Assembly (NCBI GenBank): GCA_949130485.1
Contig: OX422198.1
Span: forward strand, 5,735,417 to 5,799,416
DNA from: Agelas oroides
Lineage: Eukaryota > Porifera > Demospongiae > Agelasida > Agelasidae
Length of the DNA stretch: 64,000 nucleotides
Direction of reading: 5' to 3'
The notes under the pieces are model-generated. The model made no database searches. It was given only the letters and a program-made list of their open reading frames with translations, and was not told the DNA's origin. This document shows, in pieces, positions 48,697 through 59,400 of the stretch. The stretch's first letter is position 1; every line of letters starts with the position of its first letter. The translations under genes and the position numbers were made by a program.

Positions 48697-51600
48697 CGCT
48701 GTGATCAGCTCATAGAGGTGAATAGAGAGAGCCTGCTGAACCAGCCAGTGGAGGAAGTGCGAGCAGTGCTCTCCTCCCTGCCCTCGGGGAAGGTGAGGGT
48801 GAGGGTGGTAAGACCGAGAGACGTGGACACCGTGGAGAGTGTGCTCCAGAACCAGGAGGAACAGCAGATGATCAGCCCCACCAGTTTCAGGTGTGTGTGT
48901 GTGTGTGTGTCTGTCTGTCTGTCTGTCTGTTTGTCTGCCTGTCTGTCTGGCTGGCTGCAGGTACATGTGTCTGTTTGTCTGCCTGCTGGCTGGCTGGCTT
49001 CAGGTACATGTGTCTGTTGTCTGCCTGTCTGTCTGGCTGGCTGGCTTCAGGTACATGTGTCTGTTTGTCTGCCTGCTGGCTGGCTGGCTTCAGGTACATG
49101 TGTCTGTTGTCTGCCTGTCTGGCTGGCTGGCTTCAGGTACATGTGTCTGTTGTCTGCCTGTCTGGCTGGCTGGCTTCAGGTACATGTGTCTGTTGTCTGC
49201 CTGTCTGGCTGCCTGGGTTCAGGTACATGTGTCTGTTTGGCTAGCTAGTTGACTTTGATTTATATGCATCAGTCTCCAAGTCTGTCTGTTGTAGTGATGG
49301 CCGGGTTGTATCCAATACCTTCCTTGTTTCAACAAGGAGACCATATTGTACACAACCCACTATGTGGTTAGCCTCATTCCCTCTCTACTATTGGCTCAAT
49401 CTCACAAAAATATTTACATAATTTGTATTTCTCACTTTTATATTCACTTTCACTTAATCTCAATCCTTCACAAACGGGACTTGACTCATAATTTGTATTT
49501 CTCACTTTAATTTATATACACTCAGGACCACCACTGGTGAGACCTACTACACTACCACTGATATGGGTGAGAGGGGGGCCACACCCACCTTCCAGGAGGA
49601 TCACGTCCACAGGAAGCTAGTCATTGCAGACCTGTTTTCCCCACCAAGTGAGTTAGGGTCACAGGAGAAAAGTACCGACTCTGAGATGGAAGAGGAGATG
49701 GAGGCGGTGAGTAAAAACTGCCTGCTTTTTTAAGTTCATAGTTCTCCAGCACGCAGGCGTGTGTGCATGATCAATTCTACTCATGTGTACACAGTTAGTG
49801 GTGTTAATCATACAAATCAAATGCATAAATAATTGATCAGATTAACATCATCCTAATATAATACTACACTGAACTACATCATTTAAAAAGCAAAAGATAT
49901 GTCCAGCCTCATTCCCAGGTGGCTTGGGAATGAGCCCAGTTCAGGAGACATGTCCAGCCTCGTTCCCAGGTGGCTTGGGAATGAGCCCAGTTCAGGAGAC
50001 ATGTCCAGTCTCATTCCCAGGTGGCTTGGGAATGAGCCCAGTTCAGGAGACATGTCCAGTCTCATTCCCAGGTGGCTTGGGAATGAGCCCAGTTCAGGAG
50101 ACATGTCCAGTCTCATTCCCAGGTGGCTTGGGAATGAGTCTAGTTCAGGAGATGTCCAGTCTCATTCCCAGGTGACTTGGGAATGAGCCCAGTTCAGGAG
50201 ACATTGCCCAGTTTCGTTCCCAGGTGGGTTGGGAATGAGTCTAGTTCAGGAGACGTCCAGTCTGGCCTTGGAGTTCAGGAGACATATACATGTGGAGTTG
50301 CAGCAGCACTCTTAATAGTATTCATTACTTCATTTTGCAGGTGACCCCCACTAGTGGTCCCCCACAGTTTGTGCCTCCAGCGACCATCGAAATGGAAGAA
50401 CAACCACCTCCCCCTACCTCCGCTCCTCCGCAGCTCATGAAAAATTTAACCCCACAAGAGAGTAACGAGGAAAATGAAGAGGATTATTATTACGAGATGA
50501 ACTTTGAACCCACTCCCCCGATCTCCCGGCCAGAGTCCAGTCCTACAGTACCGTTCACTGTTCCTAAGCTCACCACCTCCAGGGAGTCCATTTCTGATAG
50601 CACAGACGAGGAATCTGATAGAGGAAAGTTTGTGGTTCGGCAGGTGACAAACACGAAGAAGAAGGACTCCGAGATTGAAATCTCTGGCTCCATACTGGAA
50701 CCAAACATTCCTGCCACCATGAAAGTGAAAGTAACAGAGACGTCTACTGTTCAGGATGATCTGCAACTTACTCCTCCTCTCCCTACATCCCCACTTCCCT
50801 CAGAGGCACCTCCCAAAGCTGAGACGGTGCAGGTTGCAGGTTATTTCCTTACGTCAGAAGACATGAGAAAGCCATTGCCAGTCATTGATGTTGAATACAA
50901 TTCTGATTTGCCGTTTGGGTTTGTGCAGCTTGAACTTCAGATTAAGAAGAGAGCTCGGAGTGGGCTTGGAATCACTATTGTCTCCTCCAGAGGCTCAAGT
51001 AGGGGGCTCTTCATGATTCGCCGCATCATGGCTGGTGGTGCTGCTGCTAAAGATGGCCGATTGAAGCCCGGAGATCGGTTGGTATCAGTTGGTGAAAAGA
51101 GCTTAGCGGACCTCTCCCATGCCACAGTGCTGCAGGTTCTCAATGATGCGCCAAGAGACTGCCAGTTGGTGGTGTGGAGAGACCCCAATTACGACCTCGA
51201 TGCCACCTCCTCGATCTACTCACTTGGTGACAGGTCCAACTTGAGCGGAAGTCGCTCCAGCATCCTCTCTGATGATGACGATGGAACAGAGGACTCCATT
51301 CCAAAACGACTGTCCACCTCAAGCTTGGATCCCTACGCCATTTTCAAGAGCAGGACTTCATCTGTTTCTGACGGGTCCCCACTCACTGCTCGATTCAGTA
51401 CCTCTGTGCTGGAACAGTATAATTTAGCAGTTCCGTCTTCCCCTGGCTTCTCCAAACGCTGGAGCACTGGAGTCTTAAGTCCAAATGGCCCAGCTGGTGA
51501 ACCCCTACATCAAATCCCATCTATTCGCACACCAACTCCCACCATGTCTCCACTCACCCCTCTCCCCTCTCCAACGACACCTTCCATTTCTCCAGATTTT

Positions 51601-52909
51601 GCATTGGCGGAGGGAAGCCAAGATACAGGATTGCCACAGCCCCCACAGAGCCCTCCCCCTCCCATCCCAACATCCTATACTGAAGAGGAACACTTGAACA
51701 CCCCTCGTTTGGAACATAAACGTGTACAAGAAGCCACAGAAATGTGGGACGGAACCGCTAAACCGGAAGACCTGAACACCCCTCGTTTGGGACCCAAACA
51801 CATAAAAGAAGCCACGGAAGTGTGGGAAGAAACCACTGAACTGCGGGAAAATGAACGTGAAGAAGAATCCCCGCCTCCTCTTCCCCCAACCACACCACCC
51901 CCCTCTGTGCAATTACCCGAAGAAACCATCATGAGGGTAGAAGAGAAGGTAGTCCCTCGGAGAAAGAAAGCCAGCAAGGAAGATCCTTTTGAAAAGACAG
52001 TGGAGCGGCCAAAGTCTCTGGGACCTGTTCCAAAGGGGAAGAGGCTGGAGGATGCTCCATTTGAAATTGAGGTCACAAAAGGGATGTTTGGTTTAGGGCT
52101 CACGGTGTGTACAACAGAGATGGGAATGATTTCCGTGAAGTCCCTCACTTCTCGGAGCCCCATCTCCAAAGATGGAAACATTAAGTGAGTTACCATGGTA
52201 ACACAACTGTCTATATAAACATATGCATTGGGGAGAGGGGGTTAAGAACAGCTGCATGCATAGTGTGCAGTTGGCTGTGTGATACACACATAGCATTTTG
52301 GAGAGGTTTGGGGGTATGCCCCCCTGAGAAATTGACATCTGAGTATGCTTCTTAGGCCATTGAGGCCATCACGCAATATCTATGACCTTATAGTCACTAC
52401 CTATGATGAAAGAAGTCCCCGATTTTACAATATTCAATCTAGCATGTGACTTTGTGGTTGTGCATTAGGTGCTCTCTATAGTGAGGGCTGGGGGGGGGGG
52501 AGAACGTGACCCAGGAACCCCCACCTGGATCTGCCACCGGTTTGTGTATCACTAACCATCTTCTCTCTTTACACAGAGTTGGTGACCTCTTGCTCTCAAT
52601 CAACGATGTCACACTCATAGGTGAGACAGCGGCCAGAGTCGAGAGCATCATCAAAACGTTACCGAGGGGTCCAGTTCGATTTGTGGCGATGGCCCCCCCA
52701 AGAAATGTGACTGGGATAGGGTTTAAACCTGACAAGGAGGAACTGACCATGTTGCCTCCAGCTACCCAGCCTCCCTCTTCCCCTGCTTCCCTCCAGCCTC
52801 CACAATCCACTCCATCGAAGGAGCAGATAGTTGAAGATGAAGGAGTAGTGACTGTGCAGGTGTGTGTGTGTGTGTGTGTATGTGTGTGTGTGTGTGCATG
52901 CATGCGTGC

Positions 52910-52945
<36 letters not shown>

Positions 52946-54124
52946 ATGCATGCGTGTGCGTGCATGTGTGCAACAATTTTGCTACTCTACCAATGCAATC
53001 TCGCAACAACAATGTAACTGATAGTATAGACTAGTATTAGTCCAGACTGAGAAACAGATCTGTAAACTTGTACTTATCTCACGATCTCTTCATCGTCGTC
53101 TTCTAGCTTCACCGCTTCGGGGCTCCCAATCTGGGAATTATGATTGAGGGTGGCAGTGACACCAATCTGAAGTATGTCTTCATCAAGTCCCTGGTTCTTG
53201 GCTCCCCGGCCTTCAACTGTGCCCAACTGAAATCAGGAGACCAGCTAGTCATGGTTGGAAAGGAATGCCTCATTGGGATGACGCAGCAGGCAGCCAAACG
53301 TGTCATTGAGCAAGCCCCAGAGAGCGTTGAAATTGTCGTCCAACGAAAAAAGTCGCAGAAGCAAAGTCCAAAATCTTCAGCAGTGGATATCAACATCTCT
53401 GAACCTTCGACTCCAGATCAACGCCAGTCTCCCCAACCTCTTCCAAGGTCGGAGTCCTATTTGAAGTCGAGAACTCTCTCACAGTCGGGGGAGGTCCATA
53501 TGCCCATGATTGGCCTCGCCTCCATCCATGACCAAAGTTTCACCAAGAGCATGAGTCTCAGTACCAGCTGGAATATGGGTAGGTGTGTGTGTGGGGGAGG
53601 GGGAGGGAGTGGAGGATGGTGCGTGCATGTGTTTGTCACATGTGTGACAGTGTGCTGTGCACATGCTACTGACAGGCCCGGGGTAGTGTGTGCATGTGCG
53701 TGTGTGTATGTGTGATGTGTGCATGTGTGTGAGAGGTGTATGCATGATTGTGTGAGGTATGTTTGAAAGGTGACGTGTGCATACTCCATATTATGTGTAT
53801 GTATACGCATGTGATATTCATGTGACCATAAATCCCAGGCTACCATGCATTATCTATTACATGTATGGGAGGACAAAAAGTGACGGTGTACGTAGACTCC
53901 AGATGTGATCTACTCCGTCACCTTCTCCAGGCCTCAGTGTTGACAGTCTACAGCTGGGCAGCCATGAGGAGATAAGGGAGCTTCCGGAGATCAAGACTGT
54001 ACCGGAAGAGACCCTCACTGTGGACCTCTGCAGGAGTGGGCAGCAGAAGCTGGGGCTCGCCATTGTTGGTGGGGTGGACAACCCGCGGCTACAAGATGTG
54101 CATGTAGGTGACACACACACGTGC

Positions 54125-54203
<79 letters not shown>

Positions 54204-55503
54204 CACACAATACTCTGATGTATGGAATACAAGCAAGTACACTCAACAAAGAAGATATAGACAAAGTTGACACTCTCTACACGTTTGTCATAATGTCACC
54301 ATTAAATGAGTCACTGTTGAACAGTGTCAGAAGTAGGAATAGACACACACATGCATGACTGCATTTTGTGCCGTCCCCATCTCCCAGTCAGCCTGGCACA
54401 GCTGGATGATGAGGCCTGGTCTTGGCCGAAGCATGTCCTGCGCAGTGGGTGACTTTGCATAACATCTAGGCCTATTTTTTAGGGAGATGTGGTTCATTGA
54501 TCGTCTATGCATGAACAATCATTGGACCATATCTCCTGAATGAAAAAGGCAGGCTTAGATGTTACCGGTATGTACTGCACAGGACGCATTTTGGCCAATA
54601 CCAGGCCTCATCATCCAGCTGTGCCGGGGTGACTGGGAGATGGGGACTGCTATCCAATGTACAAAATGCAGTCAGGTGACTGGCCATGCTTGCATAGAAT
54701 GCCTATATGGGATTTGATGATGGCTACGTACTTCATTTACTGCAGCTGCTCAACTTGTTTCTCCTATTTTTCAGGTCAAGCAAGTTATAAAAGACGGCGC
54801 TGCCTTCCAAGATGGCCGTATCAAGAGGGGAGACAGAATCATCTCTGTGAACGGGAGCAGCCTCTCAGGCCTCACCAACAAAGAGGCACTCCTCCTGATC
54901 AAAAATACCGGTGACAATGTCACACTTGAACTGGTGAGGAAGATCGGAAGAAGAGCCAGCGCTGTTCCGACCCCCATGACCTCCACCCTTCAGTCCAGAA
55001 GGAGCTCTGGAGACCAGTCAAAAGAAAGTAGCTTGCCACCATCACCTCCAAAGGTGCGTCGCCAGCGAAGACAAAGCTCAGGAGAATGCTCCAAGGAAGG
55101 GAGCAAGGCACCCTCCCCTCCCACTTTCAAGCGTTCGAGGAGAGAATCAACAAAAGACATCGGTACCGGAACTCGTACAAGAACCCTACCTCGGAAACTC
55201 AATTCAACAGTCGGTGTAAAAGTTGTGGATCTTCACAAGGGACCAACGGGACTCGGCATGCAGCTGCTGGGAGGAGCCGACATGCCCAATCCTGTCACTG
55301 TGAAGGAGGTTTTCCCGGGAGGTCCTGCCCACAAGAGTGGCAAGATTCATGCTGGCGACATTATCCTTGAGGCCAACGGGATTTCTTTTGAGGGTCTCAA
55401 CCATAACGAGGCGATAAAGACAATGAAAGAGTTCTCCCAGGGCAAAGTAACTCTTCTCCTCAGGGACCGCACTGCTACCCTCGGCAGAACAAATCCTTTT
55501 TGA
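43016..55503 (+). CDS. Nine-PDZ-domain scaffold protein, complete, 14 exons, 2,031 aa
   Basis: Exons: 43016-43443, 43672-44104, 44687-44823, 45108-45240, 45731-46579, 46979-47096, 48262-48382, 48696-48890, 49526-49706, 50341-52184, 52577-52859, 53107-53578, 53931-54103, 54775-55503. All are GT-AG and every phase agrees. PDZ domains lie at about residues 72-162, 292-377, 586-678, 690-782, 1060-1145, 1439-1525, 1567-1655, 1759-1848 and 1935-2020, with carboxylate loops such as GLGL, SLGF, ELGM, GLGI, NLGI, KLGL and GLGM. Residues 8-45 form a short helical region before PDZ1 that could be an L27- or harmonin-N-like module. Linkers are proline/serine-rich and disordered. Such proteins cluster receptors and polarity factors at membranes. 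Later domains recall PDZD2/IL16, earlier ones PDZD2/PTPN13/MUPP1; I leave it unnamed. The protein ends in NPF, an EH-domain ligand. Several splice sites are embedded in microsatellites. Confidence 0.92.
44930..45012. repeat. Short tandem repeat (ttaccatggtgacaccacag)
   Basis: About two to three diverged copies of 'gtgttaccatggtgacacca' plus 'cagcat', in the third PDZ-gene intron. Confidence 0.6.
46929..46967. repeat. Poly-C plus (CA)n in PDZ intron 5
   Basis: About 22 C followed by a CA tract, close upstream of the exon 6 acceptor (46,978). The same C-then-CA arrangement recurs at 48,204-48,240 before exon 7. Confidence 0.95.
47633..47697. mobile_element. Foldback element, CTCGTTCCCAG family variant
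   Basis: tagcctcgtaccaaggctc ... gagcctaggtacgaggcta, with 'tttcctgcatgtgaaataag' between. Confidence 0.7.
47765..47965 (+). mobile_element. tRNA-derived SINE, near full length
   Basis: cagtaccacctgtgcagtac, gaggattgtgagggctggtg, A-box (gtagctcagtgg), then tgtcctgggtttgattcggc (B-box like GGTTTGATTC), then cctcaaaacatctaaaaatc and a tttatt tail region. It shows the parent structure of the array at 60,889. PDZ intron 6. Confidence 0.8.
48662..48694. repeat. (CA)n ending in the exon 8 acceptor
   Basis: The PDZ exon 8 3' splice site is the last CACAG of this tract (exon begins 48,696). Confidence 0.93.
48891..49245. repeat. (GT)n donor tract plus 43-bp minisatellite with seven decoy donors
   Basis: The exon 8 donor (TTTCAG|gtgtgtgtgt) opens a GT/GTCT tract followed by about seven units of 43-47 bp, each with 'cttcaggtacatgtgtctg' or gctgcaggtacatg. 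The sequence CAG|GTACAT occurs at 48,961, 49,004, 49,051, 49,094, 49,137, 49,180 and 49,223. All three forward frames are open across it. Confidence 0.93.
49899..50262. repeat. Minisatellite of small palindromes (tcattcccaggtggcttggg)
   Basis: About seven units of roughly 51-56 bp, each holding the palindrome cattcccag-gtggc-ttgggaatg then agcccagttcaggagacatg. It has the core motif of the foldback family. PDZ intron 9. Confidence 0.93.
52860..53048. repeat. (GT)n at the PDZ exon 11 donor plus dispersed flank repeat
   Basis: The donor GTGCAG|gtgtgtgtgtgtg is the first unit of a TG/TGCG tract that continues into the same 80-bp flank found, inverted, at 2,896-2,973. Confidence 0.88.
54106..54211. 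repeat. (CA)n microsatellite after PDZ exon 13
   Basis: Begins a few bases after the exon 13 donor (CAT|gtaggt). Confidence 0.95.
54362..54655. mobile_element. Inverted-repeat element (ccccatctcccagtca ends)
   Basis: Left: ccgtccccatctcccagtca ... cctggcacagctggatgatg aggcctggt; right: accaggcctcatcatccagc tgtgcc...gtgactgggagatgggga. A related partial copy lies at 58,895-59,045 (accaggctggcctcatcagc; gaccgagagatggggactgc). PDZ intron 13. Confidence 0.8.
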
Positions 55504-56392
55504 GAACACCTTGAGCCAATCCATTTTTCGTTCCTCTCAGTAACAAACATCAATAATACATGTGCATTTGGGCTGCTACCCATTCTATCCCAAAGCAAAT
55601 CAGTTATATATTTCCTCAATACAGTCAGATTACATTATTATTTATCCCTCCCCCAACTGTACTGTATGAGTCTCATGCCCAGACCCCATTCTGGATCAGA
55701 ACAGGGTCTGGGTATGAGACTAACTATAGGCATCTCCTCTTGGTTTTTATACAGGCTGTTGTATTCTTTTAAACTTGCGTCTTGTTTGGTTCAGTATTGT
55801 CATGTTTTTCAATATTATCTGAATTCTGGCATAATAATATTTTCATTTATTTCTGAATATTTCAAATTATTAAATGAGGAAACACTGCGGCAGTACTTGG
55901 TACCTTCCCAGTTTGACTGTTTGCATAAAGCAACCATTATTATTGTTTCACTACATTGTTTTTTGCTCTCTAACCAAAATGTGAGTAGTTTTGCTTCCCT
56001 TAAACATCTTGCCTGAGCCAGAGATAAAGATGTTATGAGGAAGAGTAAAATAGTGACGGTTATGGCGCACTAACAGCTCAAGCCAGGAGCCCTGGGTTTG
56101 ATTCCAGCTGGCTCTCCATTTTCCTCTGTTTTGCCTTGTAACATCAAATATTCTACTTATGGCTGCTGTATATTTCAATATGGCTACATGACCACACAAG
56201 TGGTGTGACAAACCATGATTGAGATGAAGTATTGTGGAAGGGCGGAGGTCAAGTACAAGCTCATATGGATCATGAATATACATAGCTACTGTAGTAGTCA
56301 TTAGTTGCACCTTCAGTGTGACTATACTGCATGCTGACTGATTCTGAAATGCACAAAACAAACAAACAAACAAAAAAAATAACGATGAACAC
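55504..56392. other. Convergent intergenic region
   Basis: Between the PDZ stop and the polymerase gamma poly(A) signal. It contains a foldback element (55,667-55,724, gtctcatgcccagacccc...ggggtctggg type) and a SINE fragment (56,058-56,150). No poly(A) signal for the PDZ gene is clear. Confidence 0.55.
56058..56150 (+). mobile_element. tRNA-derived SINE, 3' half
   Basis: gctcaagccaggagccctgg then gtttgattcc (B-box) and cttgtaacatcaaatattct. The A-box half is missing or decayed. Confidence 0.65.
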
Positions 56393-56398
56393 TTTATT
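56393..56398 (-). terminator. Poly(A) signal of polymerase gamma gene
   Basis: AATAAA on the minus strand, 64 bp after the stop codon. Confidence 0.65.
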
Positions 56399-56461
56399 TT
56401 ACCTTGTTAATTGCATGGTGATCATAAGTACAAATATAGTGACCGGAAAAATGTGTGTCTT

Positions 56462-59400
56462 TCATTTTTGTAGACTCCCGTTTGTTTTATCTAGTACCTC
56501 ATAAATGTCCAGTGCTTCACCTGCAGAACATGTAAACAGTAACTGTTAACAGTCTCATTCCAATACCATTAGTCAAGCTCTTAACCTGTGGAAATGCAGA
56601 ACACTAGCCTCGTTCCCAGGCTCTCCCGGAACGCGAATTGTACACGCGTGGATAGCCTGGTATCTTTTCTATGTAAGCATGACGTGAGAAAAAATACCAG
56701 GCTCTCTCCACATGCACAAGTTCAATTTCGCGTTCCAGAGCGGAGGAGCCTGGGAACGAGGCTAGCAGAACACTGCGAGGGTGAGCCTGAGGTTGGACAT
56801 TGCATGTGCCCATACGTAAGAGATCAAGTCTTGAAGCTGGTCAAAGAAAGCTTGCTGGTAGTTCTGTTACGGCATACAGAAGCTGATCTCTGCTTGATCC
56901 CCGAGCAAATGTCAACAGAGTAGCAAAAAAACTCAGGAATGTAATTAAGTGTCTTTCAGACCTGTGAATCGAGCTTCAGACCTGTGAAAGCTTTAAATCT
57001 GTGAATGAATCGATCGAACTTCAGACCTATGAACCGAGCTTCGAATCGAGCTTTAGAAGCGAGCTGTGAACTAAACTTACTGCACTCTAGGGGTAACATA
57101 ATAATGTTCCCATTCAATGCTACTTCAACAGCAGCTGGATGACCCTTTCAGCTCCCCCCCCCCCCAAAAAAAAATTCAACTGATTACTGTGAGGGGGTGC
57201 TGAATCAGACTAGTATCCTACCATGCGGGATGTTGTGTCCCTTTGAGAGCCCGAGAGGATTGGAGGGGGTCTTGCAGTCCATGGACGCCTCCTTGCGCAG
57301 AACACTGTCAATGTCCACAGCACTAAAGAACGCTACAGACTGGGAGAGAGAAACAGTAAGACAATAATCAGCGCTCTTAAAGAGGGGTCTTTAGACACAG
57401 CTGGTTCTGTCTCTTCCAGCAGTTGTGTGTGCGATATAAACAATTGCCACAGTTTTCCGTCAAAAGGAATCCTGTACAGAAGCATGGTTCTTCATACAGC
57501 TGTCTTCCCATTTACAGAAACTGTTACAATAAGCAGTCTTAGCCAAGTGGCTGGGCGAATTATCCGAGTTACCTGAGGTAGGTCATTCATGTTCAGCCGG
57601 TGTGCAAACATCGATCGTGTGAGGAGGTTGGTGATCTGCAGTGCCAGCGCAGCACGGTATCTGTCCTCACTTCTCACAAGGTAACGCACCTGTCAGAAGA
57701 GAAACTGTCATGTGGTTTGGTGGGCCATGATTTGGTAAAGTCACATGATCTGGCAGTGAAGTCACATGACCTTGCAGTAAAATCACATGATTTGGTAGTA
57801 AACACATGATCTGCCAGTGAAGTCACATGATCTAGCATTAAAGTCACATGATCCTCACATGACAGTTGGCAGTAAAGTCACATGATCTGGCAGTAAAGTC
57901 ACATGATCCAGCATTAAAGTCACATGATCCTCACATGACAGTTGGCAGTAAAGTCACATGTGGTGAACGTACCTCATCATGTATACTGATGCAGAAACGG
58001 CCATCGATGCCATAGGTATCAAACAGCCATCGCATGGAGACTAACATCAGGTGAAGATAGTCGACGGCTGAAGACTGAACAACCCAGTTCACTCTACTGG
58101 TCATGTACTGGAAGAAGAAGGAGCAGGGAGACATGAACAATGATGTAACAACCGAAGCCATTGCTAGGGGATACACAAGAATGGTTGGTGCAAGAAGGAT
58201 GGATATGGCCCATGCAATACACTGCCAAGGTCTTTGGCTAAAACCATGCTGTGGCCACTCCAAAGCCCTCCATGTTTCCCTGGTGTGTTGTTATGTGCAC
58301 ATACGTCATTTCCCACACGTTTAGTCTCAAGTGCCTTTGTGATGCAGCAGCCGAGGACAGGTGTGCATGGGAGCTCAGACGTTGCAATGCTCTCCAGCTT
58401 GTTAAACATATGAGACTCACTATAAGGAAGAGGTCATAGTTCAAAGGTCAAAGGTCACATAACAGTATATCTTACCAAGAGCGCATAAGAATGGGTGGCT
58501 TGAGTAAGAGCGTGTAACTCAATAGAAGCCCGTAGTCTGGTCAAACTTTAATACTGAACTGTACTAAAAATAGAACACCCGGTAACATGCTTAGCAACAA
58601 TGGCTTCTGTAACACAGCATGCGCATACCTGTTACTATTTTTAGTACTGGCGGTAAATTCCGACCAGTTTCAAATTTTACGGAGTTACACGCTCTTACTC
58701 TAGCCACCAGTTCTTATGCGCTCTTGATCTTACCCATGGCTGGTTGAAACCTCTCTAAGGCAGATACCATGTTAGTTACTGGGTAGATGCAGATATGATG
58801 GCCTGACCTTCCTCCGACCCACAGCCTGTTGCTAACCAAGTCCGTCTCCATTGTCCTAGGGGAAGACAGAGCAAGTGAGTTTCATACCTCAGATGTACGA
58901 ACAATTAATGAACCACATCTCCCTGAAAAAAAGGCAGGCCTAGATGCTATGCAAAGTCACATGCTGCACAGGACGCATTTCAGTCAATACCAGGCTGGCC
59001 TCATCAGCTACACTGGGGTGACCGAGAGATGGGGACTGCTATCTATGTACAAGCCTGGTGAGGGTTAAAAGTAGCCATTCAGCTGAGTAGCTAATGGAGT
59101 TATGTCTCAGATGAAGTGTGTGCATGCACACAGACTGAGAGGAAGGCAAATACTGTCCAGCTGGAAATGTTTGTGGTGAATTAAATTTTGTGGATTGCAA
59201 GGATGGCGGAACCACGGGGGGTGTGGGTGTGTGGCATTGCTCACGGTAGCCTTGATTGGTTGTGGAATACAGTACATACAGGTAGGACTGCAGATTCTAC
59301 TTCCATTTGTGGCCAAAAATGGTCTCAGAAGCAATCTTAGATTGTATAATTGTTCCCGGGGGATGCCCCCAGACCCCCCCCCCCCCCCTGGATCCAGCGT

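Noticed and set aside
50446..52196. Minus-strand frames of 106-173 codons opposite PDZ exon 10
   Set aside because: Shadows of a long GC-moderate coding exon; no independent motif.
53457..53846. 129-codon minus-strand frame over PDZ exon 12
   Set aside because: A shadow of the coding exon plus adjacent TG repeats.
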